A program made the translations under genes and the position numbers. A DNA stretch of 64,000 bases from Coix lacryma-jobi var. lacryma-jobi. Lineage: Eukaryota > Streptophyta > Magnoliopsida > Poales > Poaceae. This document shows positions 53,701 through 61,532 of this stretch, piece after piece. The notes beneath the pieces were generated by a model, which saw only the letters and a program-made list of their open reading frames with translations, had not been told where the DNA came from and did not search any database. Every line of letters starts with the position of its first letter. The first letter of the stretch is position 1. The stretch lies in NCBI GenBank assembly GCA_009763385.1, contig CM019825.1:19707499-19771498 (forward strand), read 5' to 3'.

Positions 53701-54301
53701 AGATGAGAGAGCAACAATGTGAGTTCCTTTTTCAAAAATTGGCACTAACATGCGCCCCATAACATCCCCCATGCCTTGGCTCTCTATATTTCCTTAGAAT
53801 CTGAATATACAGCATATGTAAATGAAATACACCCGCAGGATTCCTAGCCCCATTTCCGGTCACTTAATGAAACAAGAACCGTACCGTTGCTATCTCTGTT
53901 CCGGCGGCGTCAATCGTACCCGCTGCCACCGCGAGCGGCCCTTCGCCCGTCCCCTTATGCTCCTCTGCTGGCTTCTTCTCCTTCACCACCTTCCTTGCCG
54001 TGGACCGCGCATGCTCCTCGCAGATGGCATCCACCTCCCGCAAGAATGCCTCGTTCATGTCGTCTTCGTCGTCGTGCAGAAGGAACCCGCAGGGCCTGGA
54101 AGCCTTCGGGAGGGGAGTTGTATACCCGTACCCACCCCGCTGCTCCAGGCCGTTGCCGGTGATGTCGACGAGCGGCCGGCGCGGCGGTGGGCATGGGGAT
54201 GGGGATTCCAGCGGGCGTTTGCAGGGGAGGAGATGGGAGGGGTTGGAGGCGCCGCTCAGGTAGAGCGGGAGAGGTGAGGCATTCTCCTTCCAGCGCGACA
54301 T
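19905..54301 (-). CDS. SRS2: UvrD/Rep-type DNA helicase, plant SRS2-like, 31 exons over 34 kb
   Basis: A superfamily 1A 3'-5' DNA helicase; yeast Srs2 and bacterial UvrD relatives remove RAD51/RecA from DNA and limit recombination in the nucleus. All core motifs are present in order across exons: GPGSGK/T (residues 329-335, split by an intron), TFTTAAASEM (Ia), VVDEFQDT (II), GDEDQ/SIFSF (III), KNYRST (IV), TTIHQ/SKGLEW (V) and LYVAMTRARKKLY (VI). I joined 31 exons with phase-compatible introns into 3,561 nt, about 1,186 residues, with no internal stop. All introns are GT-AG except one GC-AG. Three copia elements sit in introns 16, 18 and 19. The start at 54301 is the first ATG giving MSRWKENAS; an in-frame ATG lies at 54397. 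Exon blocks are listed separately. Confidence 0.9.
21741..22062 (+). mobile_element. candidate tRNA-derived SINE in helicase intron 24
   Basis: TAGCACAGCGG at 21750-21760 fits the RNA polymerase III box A pattern (TRGCNNAGYGG), and TTCAACTCC about 35 bp later resembles a decayed box B. The following G/C-rich body differs from the AT-rich intron. Ends and target duplication were not established. Confidence 0.45.
23851..23956 (+). repeat. target duplication (ATAAA) and 5' LTR of element A, with primer site after it
   Basis: The LTR runs from TGTTGGAGTGTATATG to CTCTTTCCAACA (23856-23956). TGGTATCAAGTTAGGG follows immediately, a start matching the initiator-Met tRNA primer site used by copia elements. 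Confidence 0.9.
24047..28280 (+). pseudogene. copia polyprotein of element A, lacking a canonical gag
   Basis: The best start is the ATG at 24047 in a good context (ggccATGG). The N-terminal 250 codons are Pro/Ala-rich with one Ala-rich helical segment (RAAAEASQARVRAAAVVWAR); there is no UBN2-type gag fold and no CCHC knuckle. Protease (WIADSGATYHTT), GAG-pre-integrase (WHRRLGHPGHDAL), integrase (HCDLW..., QNGKAERMIRTTND), RT (WVLRGFTQRP, LDVKNAFLHG, YVDDIVL) and RNase H (ADWAGCPDTRRSTSG, VSRSSAEAEYRAVA) follow. Lesions seen: a TAG at 25802-25804, a frameshift from a short deletion near 27222, and a TAG at 27405-27407. Without gag it would need particles supplied in trans. Confidence 0.85.
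28376..28480 (+). repeat. inner LTR copy inside element A, with TTTAC flank
   Basis: This is the inverted copy of element B's 3' LTR (40280-40379). It shares B-specific bases (gaggcctatg, cccaagtaatcc) that A's outer LTRs lack, and is followed by TTTAC, the target duplication of B. That shows the LTR and its flank were copied together from the B locus. Confidence 0.88.
29536..30020. mobile_element. Tourist-like MITE (copy inside element A)
   Basis: The ends GGGCCCGTTTGGATCC and GGATCCAAACGCCCTC are imperfect inverted repeats flanked by TTA on both sides (29533-29535, 30021-30023), the PIF/Harbinger pattern. It was copied together with the host segment; the native copy is at 38735-39219. Confidence 0.75.
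29612..29743 (+). mobile_element. truncated LINE-like 3' end inside the MITE copy
   Basis: The sequence ends gatgcgcagctctcctgcgc, gttcgag and a run of A, a 3' end I recognise from grass L1-type retrotransposons. Only about 130 bp remain. The native copy is at 39012-39143. Confidence 0.5.
30664..32074 (+). other. copy of element C 5' LTR, leader and start of gag inside element A
   Basis: 30664-30777 matches the C 5' LTR (37978-38091) and is followed by the same primer site and gag start (ATG at 31485). Identity to the C locus stops at 32074, in mid-gag, where the sequence jumps to a copia 3' end (ctccacgtcccgaccacttc) after a few unmatched bases. The gag frame has a TAG after 15 codons, also present in the native copy. 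Confidence 0.88.
32271..32376 (+). repeat. outer 3' LTR of element A and target duplication
   Basis: A 101-bp LTR (32271-32371), preceded by the polypurine tract gcgggggg and followed by ATAAA (32372-32376), the duplication also found at 23851-23855. Confidence 0.9.
32414..32491 (-). CDS. SRS2: SRS2-like helicase exon 19
   Basis: A 78-nt exon (KYLLEKRAVVDVDNGKLLNE, then DSDIRS) with acceptor tttgcag and donor gtaagt. It sits between elements C (intron 18) and A (intron 19), and is the only exon in the loop between the two inverted-repeat arms. Confidence 0.88.
33110..33223 (-). repeat. 3' LTR of element C
   Basis: TGTTAAGTATATG to GGTTAGTATCA on the minus strand, after the polypurine tract at about 33224-33236. 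Confidence 0.88.
33237..37270 (-). pseudogene. copia gag-pol of element C (decayed)
   Basis: Gag starts at an ATG at 37270 and shows a UBN2-type fold (MKTWEINDGKVMTAIVNSVK, ERYV, then MQQLHVIEQKDMSIDEYYSA) and a zinc knuckle (CKHCGRTNHPSKNC). It is followed by protease (WVLDSGASFHVT), KWHHRLGHL, integrase (LIHSDVWGPTPF), RT (DVKNAFLHGDL, YVDDMLITGDD) and RNase H (NTSAIQIANDPVKHELTKHI). Stops interrupt gag (after codon 15, after ERYV and after SATV), and the pol domains are in several frames. It is inactive but its order is intact. Confidence 0.85.
37633..37828 (-). repeat. 33-bp minisatellite in the element C leader (native)
   Basis: About six copies of a G/C-rich 33-bp unit containing gccttctccgcgccatccgc lie between the primer site and gag. 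The inverted copy is at 30927-31122, where unit starts fall at 30927, 30960, 30993 and 31026. Read on the strand opposite to gag the array is open and Arg/Ala-rich, which I take as composition, not a gene. Confidence 0.8.
37978..38091 (-). repeat. 5' LTR of element C
   Basis: It starts TATTAAGCATATG where the 3' LTR has TGTTAAGTATATG, so the terminal TG has mutated to TA. It ends GGTTAGTATCA. Confidence 0.85.
38735..39219. mobile_element. Tourist-like MITE in helicase intron 18 (native)
   Basis: The native copy of the 485-bp element described at 29536-30020, with TTA-type duplications. A truncated LINE-like 3' end is nested at 39012-39143. Confidence 0.75.
39265..39690 (-). CDS. SRS2: SRS2-like helicase exons 17-18 (native copies)
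   Basis: Exon 17 is 39690-39624 (AQITQGRKVLSTLDSLSKLV after the split Arg codon) and exon 18 is 39315-39265 (EQSVSIIISSAVEMLPQ). They lie between element B (intron 16) and element C (intron 18), in the correct order and strand for the gene, so this is the native copy. Both are inside the inverted-repeat arm 36681-41585 and have inverted duplicates at 29065-29131 and 29440-29490 within element A. Together they are 118 nt, so skipping them would shift the frame before motifs V and VI. Confidence 0.88.
40275..40379 (-). repeat. 3' LTR of element B and target duplication
   Basis: It keeps the full family length (100 bp) and the cccaagtaatcc variant shared with the B 5' LTR. The C-run on its right (plus strand) replaces the first T of the LTR. 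Confidence 0.85.
40474..41585 (-). pseudogene. copia RT end and RNase H of element B, second copy
   Basis: It begins in mid-RT (ALIWSAASTSHFTASSRAWY in the shifted frame) right after the truncated first RNase H, and runs through YVDDIVL and a complete RNase H to a normal 3' end. It shares with element A the same small deletion near the SLYGLKQ motif and the same TAG before EFAMKDL, so it comes from an A-like template, not from the first copy. Confidence 0.82.
41586..44730 (-). pseudogene. copia protease to RNase H of element B, first copy
   Basis: Fragments in order: protease end and pre-integrase (WHRRLGHPGRDALTQLSRSS), integrase (HCDMWTSPAPNISGYKYYLV, QNGKAERMIRTTND), a Pro-rich linker, RT (WVLRGFTQRP, SLYGLKQAPRVWYSRF, YVDDIVL) and RNase H to HVEIDLHFV. 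A direct duplication of about 40 bp (ccagtgagagaaccgtacg repeated) lies at about 42660-42740, and several stops and frame changes occur. The RNase H end is cut at 41586, where the sequence jumps back to RT. Confidence 0.8.
44731..46536 (-). mobile_element. partial copia D inside element B: LTR, leader, gag and start of protease
   Basis: A 200-bp LTR (46536-46337; TGTTAGAATAGG to GCTCTCA), then a primer site TGGTATCAGCCGCC, leader, gag and the protease start NEWYFDSGAT. No 3' LTR of this type is present. The flanking family-A sequence resumes at GGCTCTTGCC with only four bases (caat) missing compared with element A near 24937-24946. It is either a truncated insertion or a template-switch insert made during reverse transcription. 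Confidence 0.75.
45106..45933 (-). CDS. copia gag (UBN2-type) of the D segment
   Basis: A 275-codon open frame starting MLLHEAMALLQLHAQTVAIN. It has the UBN2-type gag pattern (NFGRWRDQFLLILDKFSLED, EARAIHLETRFRNFVQGDL, CRRLKKMADDLTALGE, LNVIRGLNERFSHV), then a Ser/Asn/Gly-rich basic tail ending in poly-Gln at a stop. The usual CCHC knuckle is not seen; basic residues in the tail may replace it. It is the only uninterrupted gag in the A/B pair of elements. Confidence 0.75.
   Translation of the reverse strand: MLLHEAMALLQLHAQTVAINNIRTLVSIVLDVDSDNFGRWRDQFLLILDKFSLEDHVCHAPPDPISPDWARMDCVVKSWTIGTLIDDLAEIISAQGSTARDAWIAVESQFLGNREARAIHLETRFRNFVQGDLCITDYCRRLKKMADDLTALGEVVTDRTLVLNVIRGLNERFSHVGALLRRSRPFPTFLEARDDLILEELTLENKKESPPTALAASTASNLSTNAPQPSSNSGGASGTKSSNNNRRSKRSGGGKGGSGGSSNSQRPPFGAQQQQ
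46541..47544 (-). pseudogene. family-A leader and Pro/Ala-rich N-terminal region of element B
   Basis: This corresponds to 23957-24940 of element A: a Pro/Ala-rich coding region in broken frames, then WIADSGATYHTTPNP and a cut at ATGGTTGC where the D segment starts. It shows that family A has a protease directly after the low-complexity region, with no gag between. Confidence 0.7.
47545..47641 (-). repeat. 5' LTR of element B and target duplication
   Basis: It is 92 bp, shortened by the loss of the gaggccc(t) segment relative to family A, and starts TGTGGGAGTG. The primer site TGGTATCGAGC follows on the minus strand. Confidence 0.85.
47660..51853 (-). CDS. SRS2: SRS2-like helicase exons 5-16: motifs I (end) to IV and the 2B-like region
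   Basis: Exons: 5, 51853-51812; 6, 51725-51562; 7, 51041-50855; 8, 49837-49781; 9, 49694-49589; 10, 49509-49376; 11, 49284-49210; 12, 49117-48992; 13, 48906-48778; 14, 48675-48592; 15, 47962-47849; 16, 47760-47660. Exon 5 completes the Walker A Thr; exon 6 has motif Ia and FHSFCLQLCRTHA; exon 10 has DEFQDT and GDEDQ; exon 12 has KNYRST; exon 13 has the AVLYRRQ strand that precedes the 2B domain. Donors and acceptors are consensus. A LINE 3' end lies in intron 7 and a MITE in intron 14. Confidence 0.9.
48130..48369. mobile_element. Stowaway-like MITE in helicase intron 14
   Basis: CACCCTCTGTCCCAAAATAA at the left and TTAATTTGGGACGGATGGAG at the right are imperfect inverted repeats flanked by TA on both sides. 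It is 240 bp and distinct from the 17331 family in its interior. Confidence 0.82.
50525..50716 (+). mobile_element. LINE-like 3' end in helicase intron 7
   Basis: It contains tagcctaccccaacttgctt, gggactaaaagg and a (TTG)n tail, a 3' end I recognise from plant L1-type elements. Only the last 190 bp or so are present; the 5' limit is approximate. Confidence 0.6.
52555..54301 (-). CDS. SRS2: SRS2-like helicase exons 1-4: N-terminal repeat region and first half of motif I
   Basis: Exon 1 is 54301-53885, exon 2 53687-53514, exon 3 53146-52976 and exon 4 52794-52555; all introns here are phase 0. Exons 1 (end), 2, 3 and 4 (start) encode related acidic modules with the pattern DAFW-E---AI-EE-----AAK-QEG, so the N-terminus seems to have grown by exon duplication (exon 2 is 58 codons, exon 3 is 57). 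Exon 4 then enters the helicase with LNDRQKEAAC (Q-type motif) and AGPGSGK. The modules may be a partner-binding region; that is inference. Confidence 0.88.
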
Positions 54302-54517
54302 GGCCGCCCGCCGCCGCCCGCCGTCGGCGAGGGTTTGGTTGCAGTGGCGGATGCGCGGGCACGCGGCGCTTTCGTCCTTTTGAAAGTGGTTTCGCATGGA
54401 CTGGTTGGAAAGTCTGGAGATTTTTCTGCGTTCATATAAAAAAAAATTGCTCCAGCGTAATATTTATCAAAATTTTATTGTCATAAAACAATTAGTGGCC
54501 AAATTTATTAATATATA

Positions 54518-54775
54518 CTACTCCGTATCGCAAATAGAAGTCGTTTAGGACAGCGACACGGTCTTTAAAGTATAACTTTGACCACTTGTTTCTTTAAAAA
54601 TATTTATTGTAAAGTGGTGTATATATATTTTTATGAAAGTATTTTTCAAGACAAATTTATTTATATGATTTTTATATCTCTAAACTCAATAATTTAAAAG
54701 TTATTCATGATTTATATTCTCAATGTTTAATCGAACTCTTTTCTAAAACGACTTCTAAATAGGATACGGAGGAAG
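54518..54775. mobile_element. Stowaway-like MITE, relative of the one at 17331
   Basis: It shares long stretches with 17331-17593 (gacagcgacacggtct, aagtataactttgacc, atgatttatattctcaatgt), with diverged ends (CTACTCCGTATCGCAAATAG and AAATAGGATACGGAGGAAG) and TA on both sides. It lies 220 bp upstream of the helicase start codon. Confidence 0.85.
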
Positions 54776-54926
54776 TATGTAAACTTAACATCGTTTGTGC
54801 CACTTGGCCTCTAGGGTACAGATAGCACCTCCCTCTTTGAAAAAAACGAGATTTTACCGTTATTAAACTTGGACAACTATGGAATTTATGCAATTATTAG
54901 GTTTCTATCAATTCCTACACGACCTA

Positions 54927-55158
54927 GGCCTTGTTCAGTTCGCGAAATATTTGGCGAAAAGTTACTGCAGCATTTTCGTTGTTATTTGACAAACTTTGTC
55001 CAAACATAACCCAACTAGATTCAAAAGATTTGTCTCGACATGAGCAGACTAAAAGTACAATTAGTTATTTTTTTTACCTACATTCAATGCTCTATACATG
55101 TATCTAAAATGAGTACTGCGCAAAATATTTAGGGATATTTCGCGAACTGAACGTGACC
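54927..55158. mobile_element. Tourist-like MITE with CTA target duplication
   Basis: The left end GGCCTTGTTCAGTTCGCGAA matches the right end in reverse (TTCGCGAACTGAACGTGACC), with 20 of 24 terminal bases or so inverted. CTA flanks both sides (54924-54926, 55159-55161). It is 232 bp and resembles the grass PIF/Harbinger MITEs with GGCCTTGTT ends. Confidence 0.85.
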
Positions 55159-55161
55159 CTA

Positions 55162-56193
55162 ATACGCATTCATACAACAAATAATAGCTGCCTTTGTTAG
55201 GATTGGGGTTCGCATCACGTGCCTTCCCATGCTATGTCACTATGGATCTCCTCTTTGTATTTCTTGATCACTTCCTTGTACTCTTGTCTTCCTTGGGACT
55301 ATACGCTAGGTACACGATGGAAATACAAGAAACCCAATCAACAACAAGTTTTAGTTCAGATTTATCTTGAGTACAGTTTTACTTTTATCTAAAATTGTAA
55401 GCTAATAATAGTATCAAGTAGTTAGTTGTACATGGAATTTAATTAACTTTTTGATAGGGCATTCATTTACTGAAAATTAAGTTGGTTTCGTGAGTTTTGG
55501 ACATGTTATGCCTCTTATATGAATAAAACTATTTTACGAGTTTTGTGAGTTTTGGACAATTGATGCCTCTTGTATGAATAAAACAACAAGAATTATTTTA
55601 ATATTATTAAAGAACACAAAAAAATGTGTGTTTCAATTCACAACAAATTTAGATTTTTTTTATTTTTATACATTTATTAGTTATTGTCAGTATACTATAT
55701 CGGTACCTCTGTCGATAAACACTTAAATGGGTCGAGGTGTATCGAGCAAGCTAGGTATCTCGTCAACTTATCAACTTGGTGGATAACGCATAGCACCATA
55801 TGCTTTGACTGTAAACCTACTCTGGACTAAAGAGGAGTAGAAAGCCTTTGATTGGCCATCTGAAGATCATCACTAAAAGGATCTACAATGCATAGAGGGA
55901 CATATCTGAAAAATATCAATACAAAATTAGAATAAAACAACATACTCGAAACTTGTAGGAAGCTCTGTAGTTTGGGAAGGATATATCAGAAGTTCTGACA
56001 CCTAACTACAAAATCAGAAGAATTTGAGCTTTAATTTTAGATCAGCGAATTACCATACTTTCTTAGAGGTAGACAAAGGTGTGGACACACTTTCTTACAC
56101 TTTAAATGCCACCAATTTATAGATTGGGCCGAACCCTAGAAATAAGCTTGGATAAATAGAGGAGGCAATTAGACACAATTGATTCCAAGCAAT
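55162..56193. other. gene-free AT-rich DNA
   Basis: No coding or RNA gene seen. Near 55880-56000 the words aagttctgacacctaac and similar recall 60260-60480 on the other side of the solo LTR, so both may be parts of one older element interrupted by it. Confidence 0.4.
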
Positions 56194-56224
56194 CACCATC
56201 ACCACCACCACCACCACCACCACC

Positions 56225-56274
<50 letters not shown>
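56194..56274 (+). repeat. compound microsatellite (CAC/CAT)n then (AAC)n
   Basis: About 11 CAC/CAT triplets run directly into about 16 AAC triplets. The frame reads as His then Asn runs by chance. Confidence 0.95.
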
Positions 56275-56276
<2 letters not shown>

Positions 56277-56682
56277 GCATGTGGGACATAAGGATTTATC
56301 CCGAGGTCAGGCCACACCACTAAAAAGTCTCTACGTCCTTGTTGTTGAGGTGACCACAAAGATCGGACTCTCTTCCACCTCCTTGTCTTTCTTAACCAAC
56401 CATAGAGGTTAATTCGAGTTCTTCACTGGAATCACAGAGATAATATAAACCTCCCAAGGTTCTCCCCACATCAGGAATTCTCGGGCAACGATGCCTAGCC
56501 AACTAGAGGCCAAGCCCAGGAATAATAGACATGAATCCAATCAACTCGATGAAAAAATTAACTGTTCATGTTTTGAACCTCAATTTCTCTCCCAGATCTC
56601 CTCTCTCAACTCAAACTCTTGCATGATTTGGATTGGGGAACAAATAGAAGTGGAAAGGTCTTTAAAATGGTAGGTGGGAGCT
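56275..56682. other. gene-free DNA left of the solo LTR
   Basis: I see no gene or clear repeat. Confidence 0.4.
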
Positions 56683-59600
56683 TGTAACACTCTGGTGTTA
56701 AGCAAACTAAAACATGACATGTCATCATATGCACTAGCATTTCACTTGAGTTGATAACCTAAGTATGCATTCACTAAAAACAAGTTTAATTCATCATGCT
56801 TGTGCTTAGTGATAAGAAGTGCTTAAGTTTGAAACACTAGTTTATGTTTTCTTATGTGGTGAATATGCTTTTATGCTATATAAGGGTATTTTGGTAATTT
56901 CTTATATAGTAATTGAATTCTGGACCACATCTTGGTATTATGTCTCAAAGGTGTATTTGGAACATGTTTCAAGTCACCATTGAGGTATAAGTCAAATTTG
57001 GTTGGAATTCAATTAAGTTATGTTATTAATTCAAAAATCCTATGTTATCCCCTTTTATAGCAATCAAAATCTAAAAAGAATTTGGGTAAACTCTAAAAAG
57101 CAAAGTTGCTCCATTTTTTATAAGGATCAACTTTGGTGTATAAAGTTTTTCAAGTTCTTATAGAAAATCAAAAGTAATTGTGAAAATACCCTTTTGCCCT
57201 TTTTGTCCCCTTTTGATTTGCAAACCCTAATTCAAAATCTAAGCATATTCTGCATATGTTGCAAAAATAAAAGATGTTTAGTAGTGAATTCTGAACATTT
57301 GATATTTTAACATATTTTCAACTTGTATTCAAAAATTTGAAGTAATTTCAAATTTTCCGAAAAGGTTTAAAGGAGAGGAGGGGGATAAGTTCAGTCTCCT
57401 GTTCATGGCGGTGGACAGACGACCTTGGGTCGCTCACGCCAGCGCGAAAGGCATCGATCTCTCCCGAATGAGCGCGCGACTGAGTCCATGGCGATGTCAA
57501 GCAGCTGCTGGCGCTCTCCCTCGCGTCGTGGCGCCTCCTCCTGCGCTCGTCGTCGCCATTTTGCCACCAAGGCGCCGATGGGAACAATCATAACTCAATC
57601 CCAAATTCACCGCACTCAAGCGTCCTCATCTTAATTGCCCGCGGTTATAACCTCCCTACCTCCTTGCGCATCTCCAGAGCCCATCTCTTCGACCTCTACT
57701 GCCTCAGAGAGCTCGTGCTCGCCGTTCTTCTTTCTGCCGGGCAAAATCGCCGCCGAGCTCGACCTCGCCGTGGTCAGCCCATCCGAGCACTCCTCTGCTC
57801 TCCCTGTCTCCTGTTTCCGTTTCACCTTGACCCCAGAGCGCTCATCGGCTCGGTGGTTTTCCTTTTTGTGCTCAGGTCTCGTCGGAACATCACTTTCTTC
57901 GCCGGAGCTCGCCGCCGCGAGCCACTGCTCCGTGGACCTTGCCTTCCCGTTCCTCCTCCGCTCGAACCAACTACACAGGCAGTAGCAGGGTAAGCTACTG
58001 GAGCTTCCAAGCCCCTCCGTTCTTCGGTTGCTAGCCTAGGTTCGCCGGAACAGCTCCGCCGCGGTTCGGTCCGCCGCCGTGCGTGGCCAGACCTCTCTGG
58101 AGTGGTAGCGTTTGGGGTTAGGGGCTCTATCAGCCGCGGGTGACTCGCCGGTGTTGGTGCTCGCGTCCGTTAGGTCTCTACTGGCCGGAGTTGGCCGGCG
58201 TAAGGCTCGCCGGCGCTCGGTGCGCCGCCGTCCGCTCGGGCCATGGTCGGGGACCTCGCTCTTGCGAAGACGACAAGTTATAGGGTGTTGGTTGTAAAGT
58301 CCATGACTCATATAAATAGTGTCTTGGACTGCGGGTTGTTTTCGTTTAAACCGAAGGGTTTTTCTGCAAAGTCGCCGAGGCGCGCGGGCGAAGACGGGCC
58401 GGGCCATTTTCGCGCGCGCTGGGCCGCGCGGGAGCAGGCCGAAAGCCCAGTTTGGGCTAGTTTGAGTTTTTCTTTTTCCAGTTTTATGCACAGTAGCCAA
58501 GTTTGTTATTTTTGCTATAATTTTTCTATAGCTCTGTTAATCATGAAATTTGACATGTAAGATAATAACATGTCTGTGCTAATATAAAAATTATAAAACT
58601 TGTGTTTTGGATAATTTTACTTTGACAATTAAATCTGCACTTTAATTAATAAATGCAACTTTGTTGAATTATGTGATTTTCTGTGTTTCTCCAAAAATCA
58701 TGAAATTTGACATGTGAGTTTATGTCACTGATATCTATCTTCATGATTAATTTCAGCTCTGTTTGAATAAGTATGATTTGTGTATAAATAAAGGGCTAAT
58801 TAAAATGACTTATAAAATAAAAAGAAATTGTTAATCCCTTTTAGATTTGTGTGACTTTTGGTTTTGTTTGACAATCAGGGGACCAGTTGATGCATGACCA
58901 ATCTTGATAATTTCAACACTTAACCTTGATACCCATTTTATGAAAATACTTAGTATGCTTAGCCATGCTTTACTACTTCAATATAGTAGATGCTTTTAAA
59001 ATGGTTGCTATGTTTTGGAAATCATGAATCTTGAGACAACACGATAACAATAGTATCTTACATCAAGAATGGAGTCTTGTTGTAATGCTACTCAACATAG
59101 GATCTTATCGTTGTTGGCCTGCTGTGATTGAGACCTTTGAGTACAGCCCACATGCGGTGGTAAGCCTCGTCTATAGCTATTCCGATACTTGAGAACGGAT
59201 AACCGCGTACTGGGAGTGGAGAGATGGCGGGAGTAGCGTGTACCCTCGGGGCTATGAGATAGTCGGGTTCGAGGTGTACTGTACTCTCGGGTGACGCTGG
59301 ACCCGTTCTTGTATAGGAGGATCTATAGATAGGGTTGACATATGCAAGATTAAGTTCTACATATGTCGTGTGGTACTGAATCCCCAGCTGGGTTTAATCG
59401 ATTCGAATCGCCATGTTTCCTCGGATATGGAGCCTCAATCCACTGACCCGCACCGTAGTAATGAATGAGATCTTTTTTGAATGAGAACGAAAGATGTGGT
59501 ATGCTTATGAAAGTTTGAGAATCTTTGGATAGTTATAAAGTTTAATCTTGAGTTAAAACTTGAAACTAGGTTTCACTATCAGTAAGCTTTTATGCAACAG

Positions 59601-60051
59601 AAATGTTTTGATCTTGCTAAAGCCTTACCTTAAATCCTTATAGCCTTCATACCTGAGTCTTCTCCTCTTTTCTAGACGGTTAAGTCTTGTTGAGTACTTT
59701 TGTACTCAGGGTTTGTCAACCTTTGTTGCAGATGAGTTCATTGATCATCCTTTTGGTGATCAATGTTTCTTCACTCTTGTGGAGGAGAGTGATAATGACT
59801 CTGATGTTTGACCTTGGGCAAGTAACAAAAGTTGTGTGGTATATGTAATATAAAAATTCTGAACCTTTTATGTAATAAGTACTTATGGGTTGTAAACTTT
59901 TAAACTTAAGTTTCAATCTATGTTATATACTCTTTCCGCTTTACTCTGATTTATCTTATCTATAAAACTGTTGTAATACTGTGATGCTTGACGAGGGAAT
60001 TCCTGAAAAAAGGTAACGTGGATGATTCGGGTTTCCCGAGGACTCCCGACA
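56683..60051 (+). mobile_element. probable solo LTR (3.4 kb) of a long-LTR gypsy element
   Basis: It starts TGTAACACTCTGG and ends GACTCCCGACA. The flanks are GAGCT and GATCT, a five-base duplication with one mismatch. The interior has a G/C-rich block (57400-58450) and words common in grass gypsy LTRs (ggtaagcctc, ggagagatggcgggagtagc, gttgagtacttttgtactca). No primer site or pol sequence follows, so it looks like a solo LTR left by recombination. The strand is inferred from these words. Several open frames in the G/C-rich block lack domains. It could also be part of a large non-coding (LARD-type) element. Confidence 0.5.
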
Positions 60052-60762
60052 GATCTCTTGAGTCATTTGGAACTCATGCACGCCATTCAGAAGTCTTTAG
60101 GACAATGATGGGTGCACGTGGGCCACTTAACTCAGGAGGTTCTGCCACAGAGCTTTAACCAAAAGTTGGGCAAAAAATGAGGTGGCTAACATTTAAAGTG
60201 AGTGGATGAGATATTTATACTCTAAGCAATTTCTAGTCGTTATTGGCAACATCAGAGCTTCTAGTGTATATATGTCAGAACTTTTGACATCAATTGTGTC
60301 CTTATGAGGAACGATATGGACAAAGTCACATGGCTTTGCTAAGTCCTAATCAACACTTCCGACAAAAGTTGGAACTTCCAATGGTCATTAGTGAACAGTA
60401 AACTTCTGACACACTTTCCAAAGAGTGGTTACACACAAGATACATCGAAACTTTCGATGGTCGAAAATGAGCAAGCAACTTCTGATGCCTCTTATGAAGA
60501 CAAGTTACACGCACACACAACATTACAACTTTTGATGGCTGAAGTAAGTAACTGGCGCCAAGGCTAGGCTGCTTAGGGATATGTTGAAAGTTTCGACGTG
60601 ACCAACTTTCAAAGCTCACCAAAATGTGCTTGTGTTGTGTTCAAGTGTTTCTCAAAAGTTTTTAATTAGGTACTTAAGCACTTTATCTTCCTTAAACCTT
60701 TAAGCACTCTATCTTCCTTAAACCAACACGGTTTGCATCCCTCTTTATAGTACAGTCTGTTG
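60052..60762. other. gene-free DNA between solo LTR and hAT element
   Basis: Repeated short words of the type aacttctgac/aactttcgatgg suggest an old element, but no domain can be read. Confidence 0.4.
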
Positions 60763-60777
60763 CAGGGTTTTTTTTAC

Positions 60778-61235
60778 CGTTCGGTAACCGGTCGGTTTGG
60801 TCGGTAACCGATGAAACCGGTCCGGTCCGGTTACCAAACGGACCGGTTACCAAAATTTGAATTTGAAATTTGAAAATTTGAAAAAAAATGCCCAAAAAAT
60901 TCCTAAAAATAGATTACAATTTATGGAGACCAATGGTATAAATTTTTTTGAAATTGGACGTTTGGAATTGGAAAAAAAAAGGTCGGCCCGTTAAGGCCCA
61001 TGAGGCCCATTAGGCGCTCATGAGCACAAAACCAGGCGTTCACGGGCGGGGGGGCAGAACGCCTCTTCCCGAGCCTTATCCGCGCCCCGCCCCCCGCCCT
61101 CCGCCCCCAGCGCCGCCGTCCGCTCTCCGCCGCCGGCTAACCGGTCGGTTAGGCTCGGTTACCGAGCGGGAGCGAGCGGTAACCGCTCCGTCGACGCGCC
61201 GTCGGCTAGCCGCGCGGTCAGCTCGGTAACCGAGC
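60778..61235. promoter_or_regulatory. subterminal GGTTACC/GGTAACC cluster of the hAT element
   Basis: At least eight copies of CGGTAACC, GGTTACC or the close form CGGTCGG occur in two clusters, 60778-60860 and 61137-61235. In Ac and relatives, repeated subterminal hexamers bind the transposase; this palindrome-like word is the candidate here. It may also overlap the promoter of the transposase gene. Confidence 0.5.
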
Positions 61236-61532
61236 GGTTCGTCCGGGAGTTGAGGTAAGTTTTTCCCCCCTTTTCTTGCTATTTTAGTTAAGTATCTATA
61301 TGTTTTGGGTGTAGTTTTGTGTTAGGATTGTTGTATTTAGGCAGGATCTGTGTTAGATATTAGGATGGATGGATTTAGGTGGTTAGGGTTAGGGTTAGCT
61401 TTATGTGTAGAGTACGATTTAATTTAGGATTTGAGGTATGATTTCTGTTAGGATGTATATTTTTCTGTATATATTGTATAGACAACATTTACGTGGGTTT
61501 GATTTTGTGTTGTCTGTTTATGCAGGTAGACA

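Noticed and set aside
53864..54397. Upstream ATG at 54397 as the helicase start
   Set aside because: It adds 32 residues without conserved character; the ATG at 54301 begins MSRWKENAS. I cannot exclude the longer form.
56179..56412. Poly-His/poly-Asn protein
   Set aside because: Triplet microsatellite read in frame; no flanking coding character.
57348..58560. Several overlapping open frames in a G/C-rich block
   Set aside because: Open on both strands through composition, no domains, and inside the probable solo LTR.
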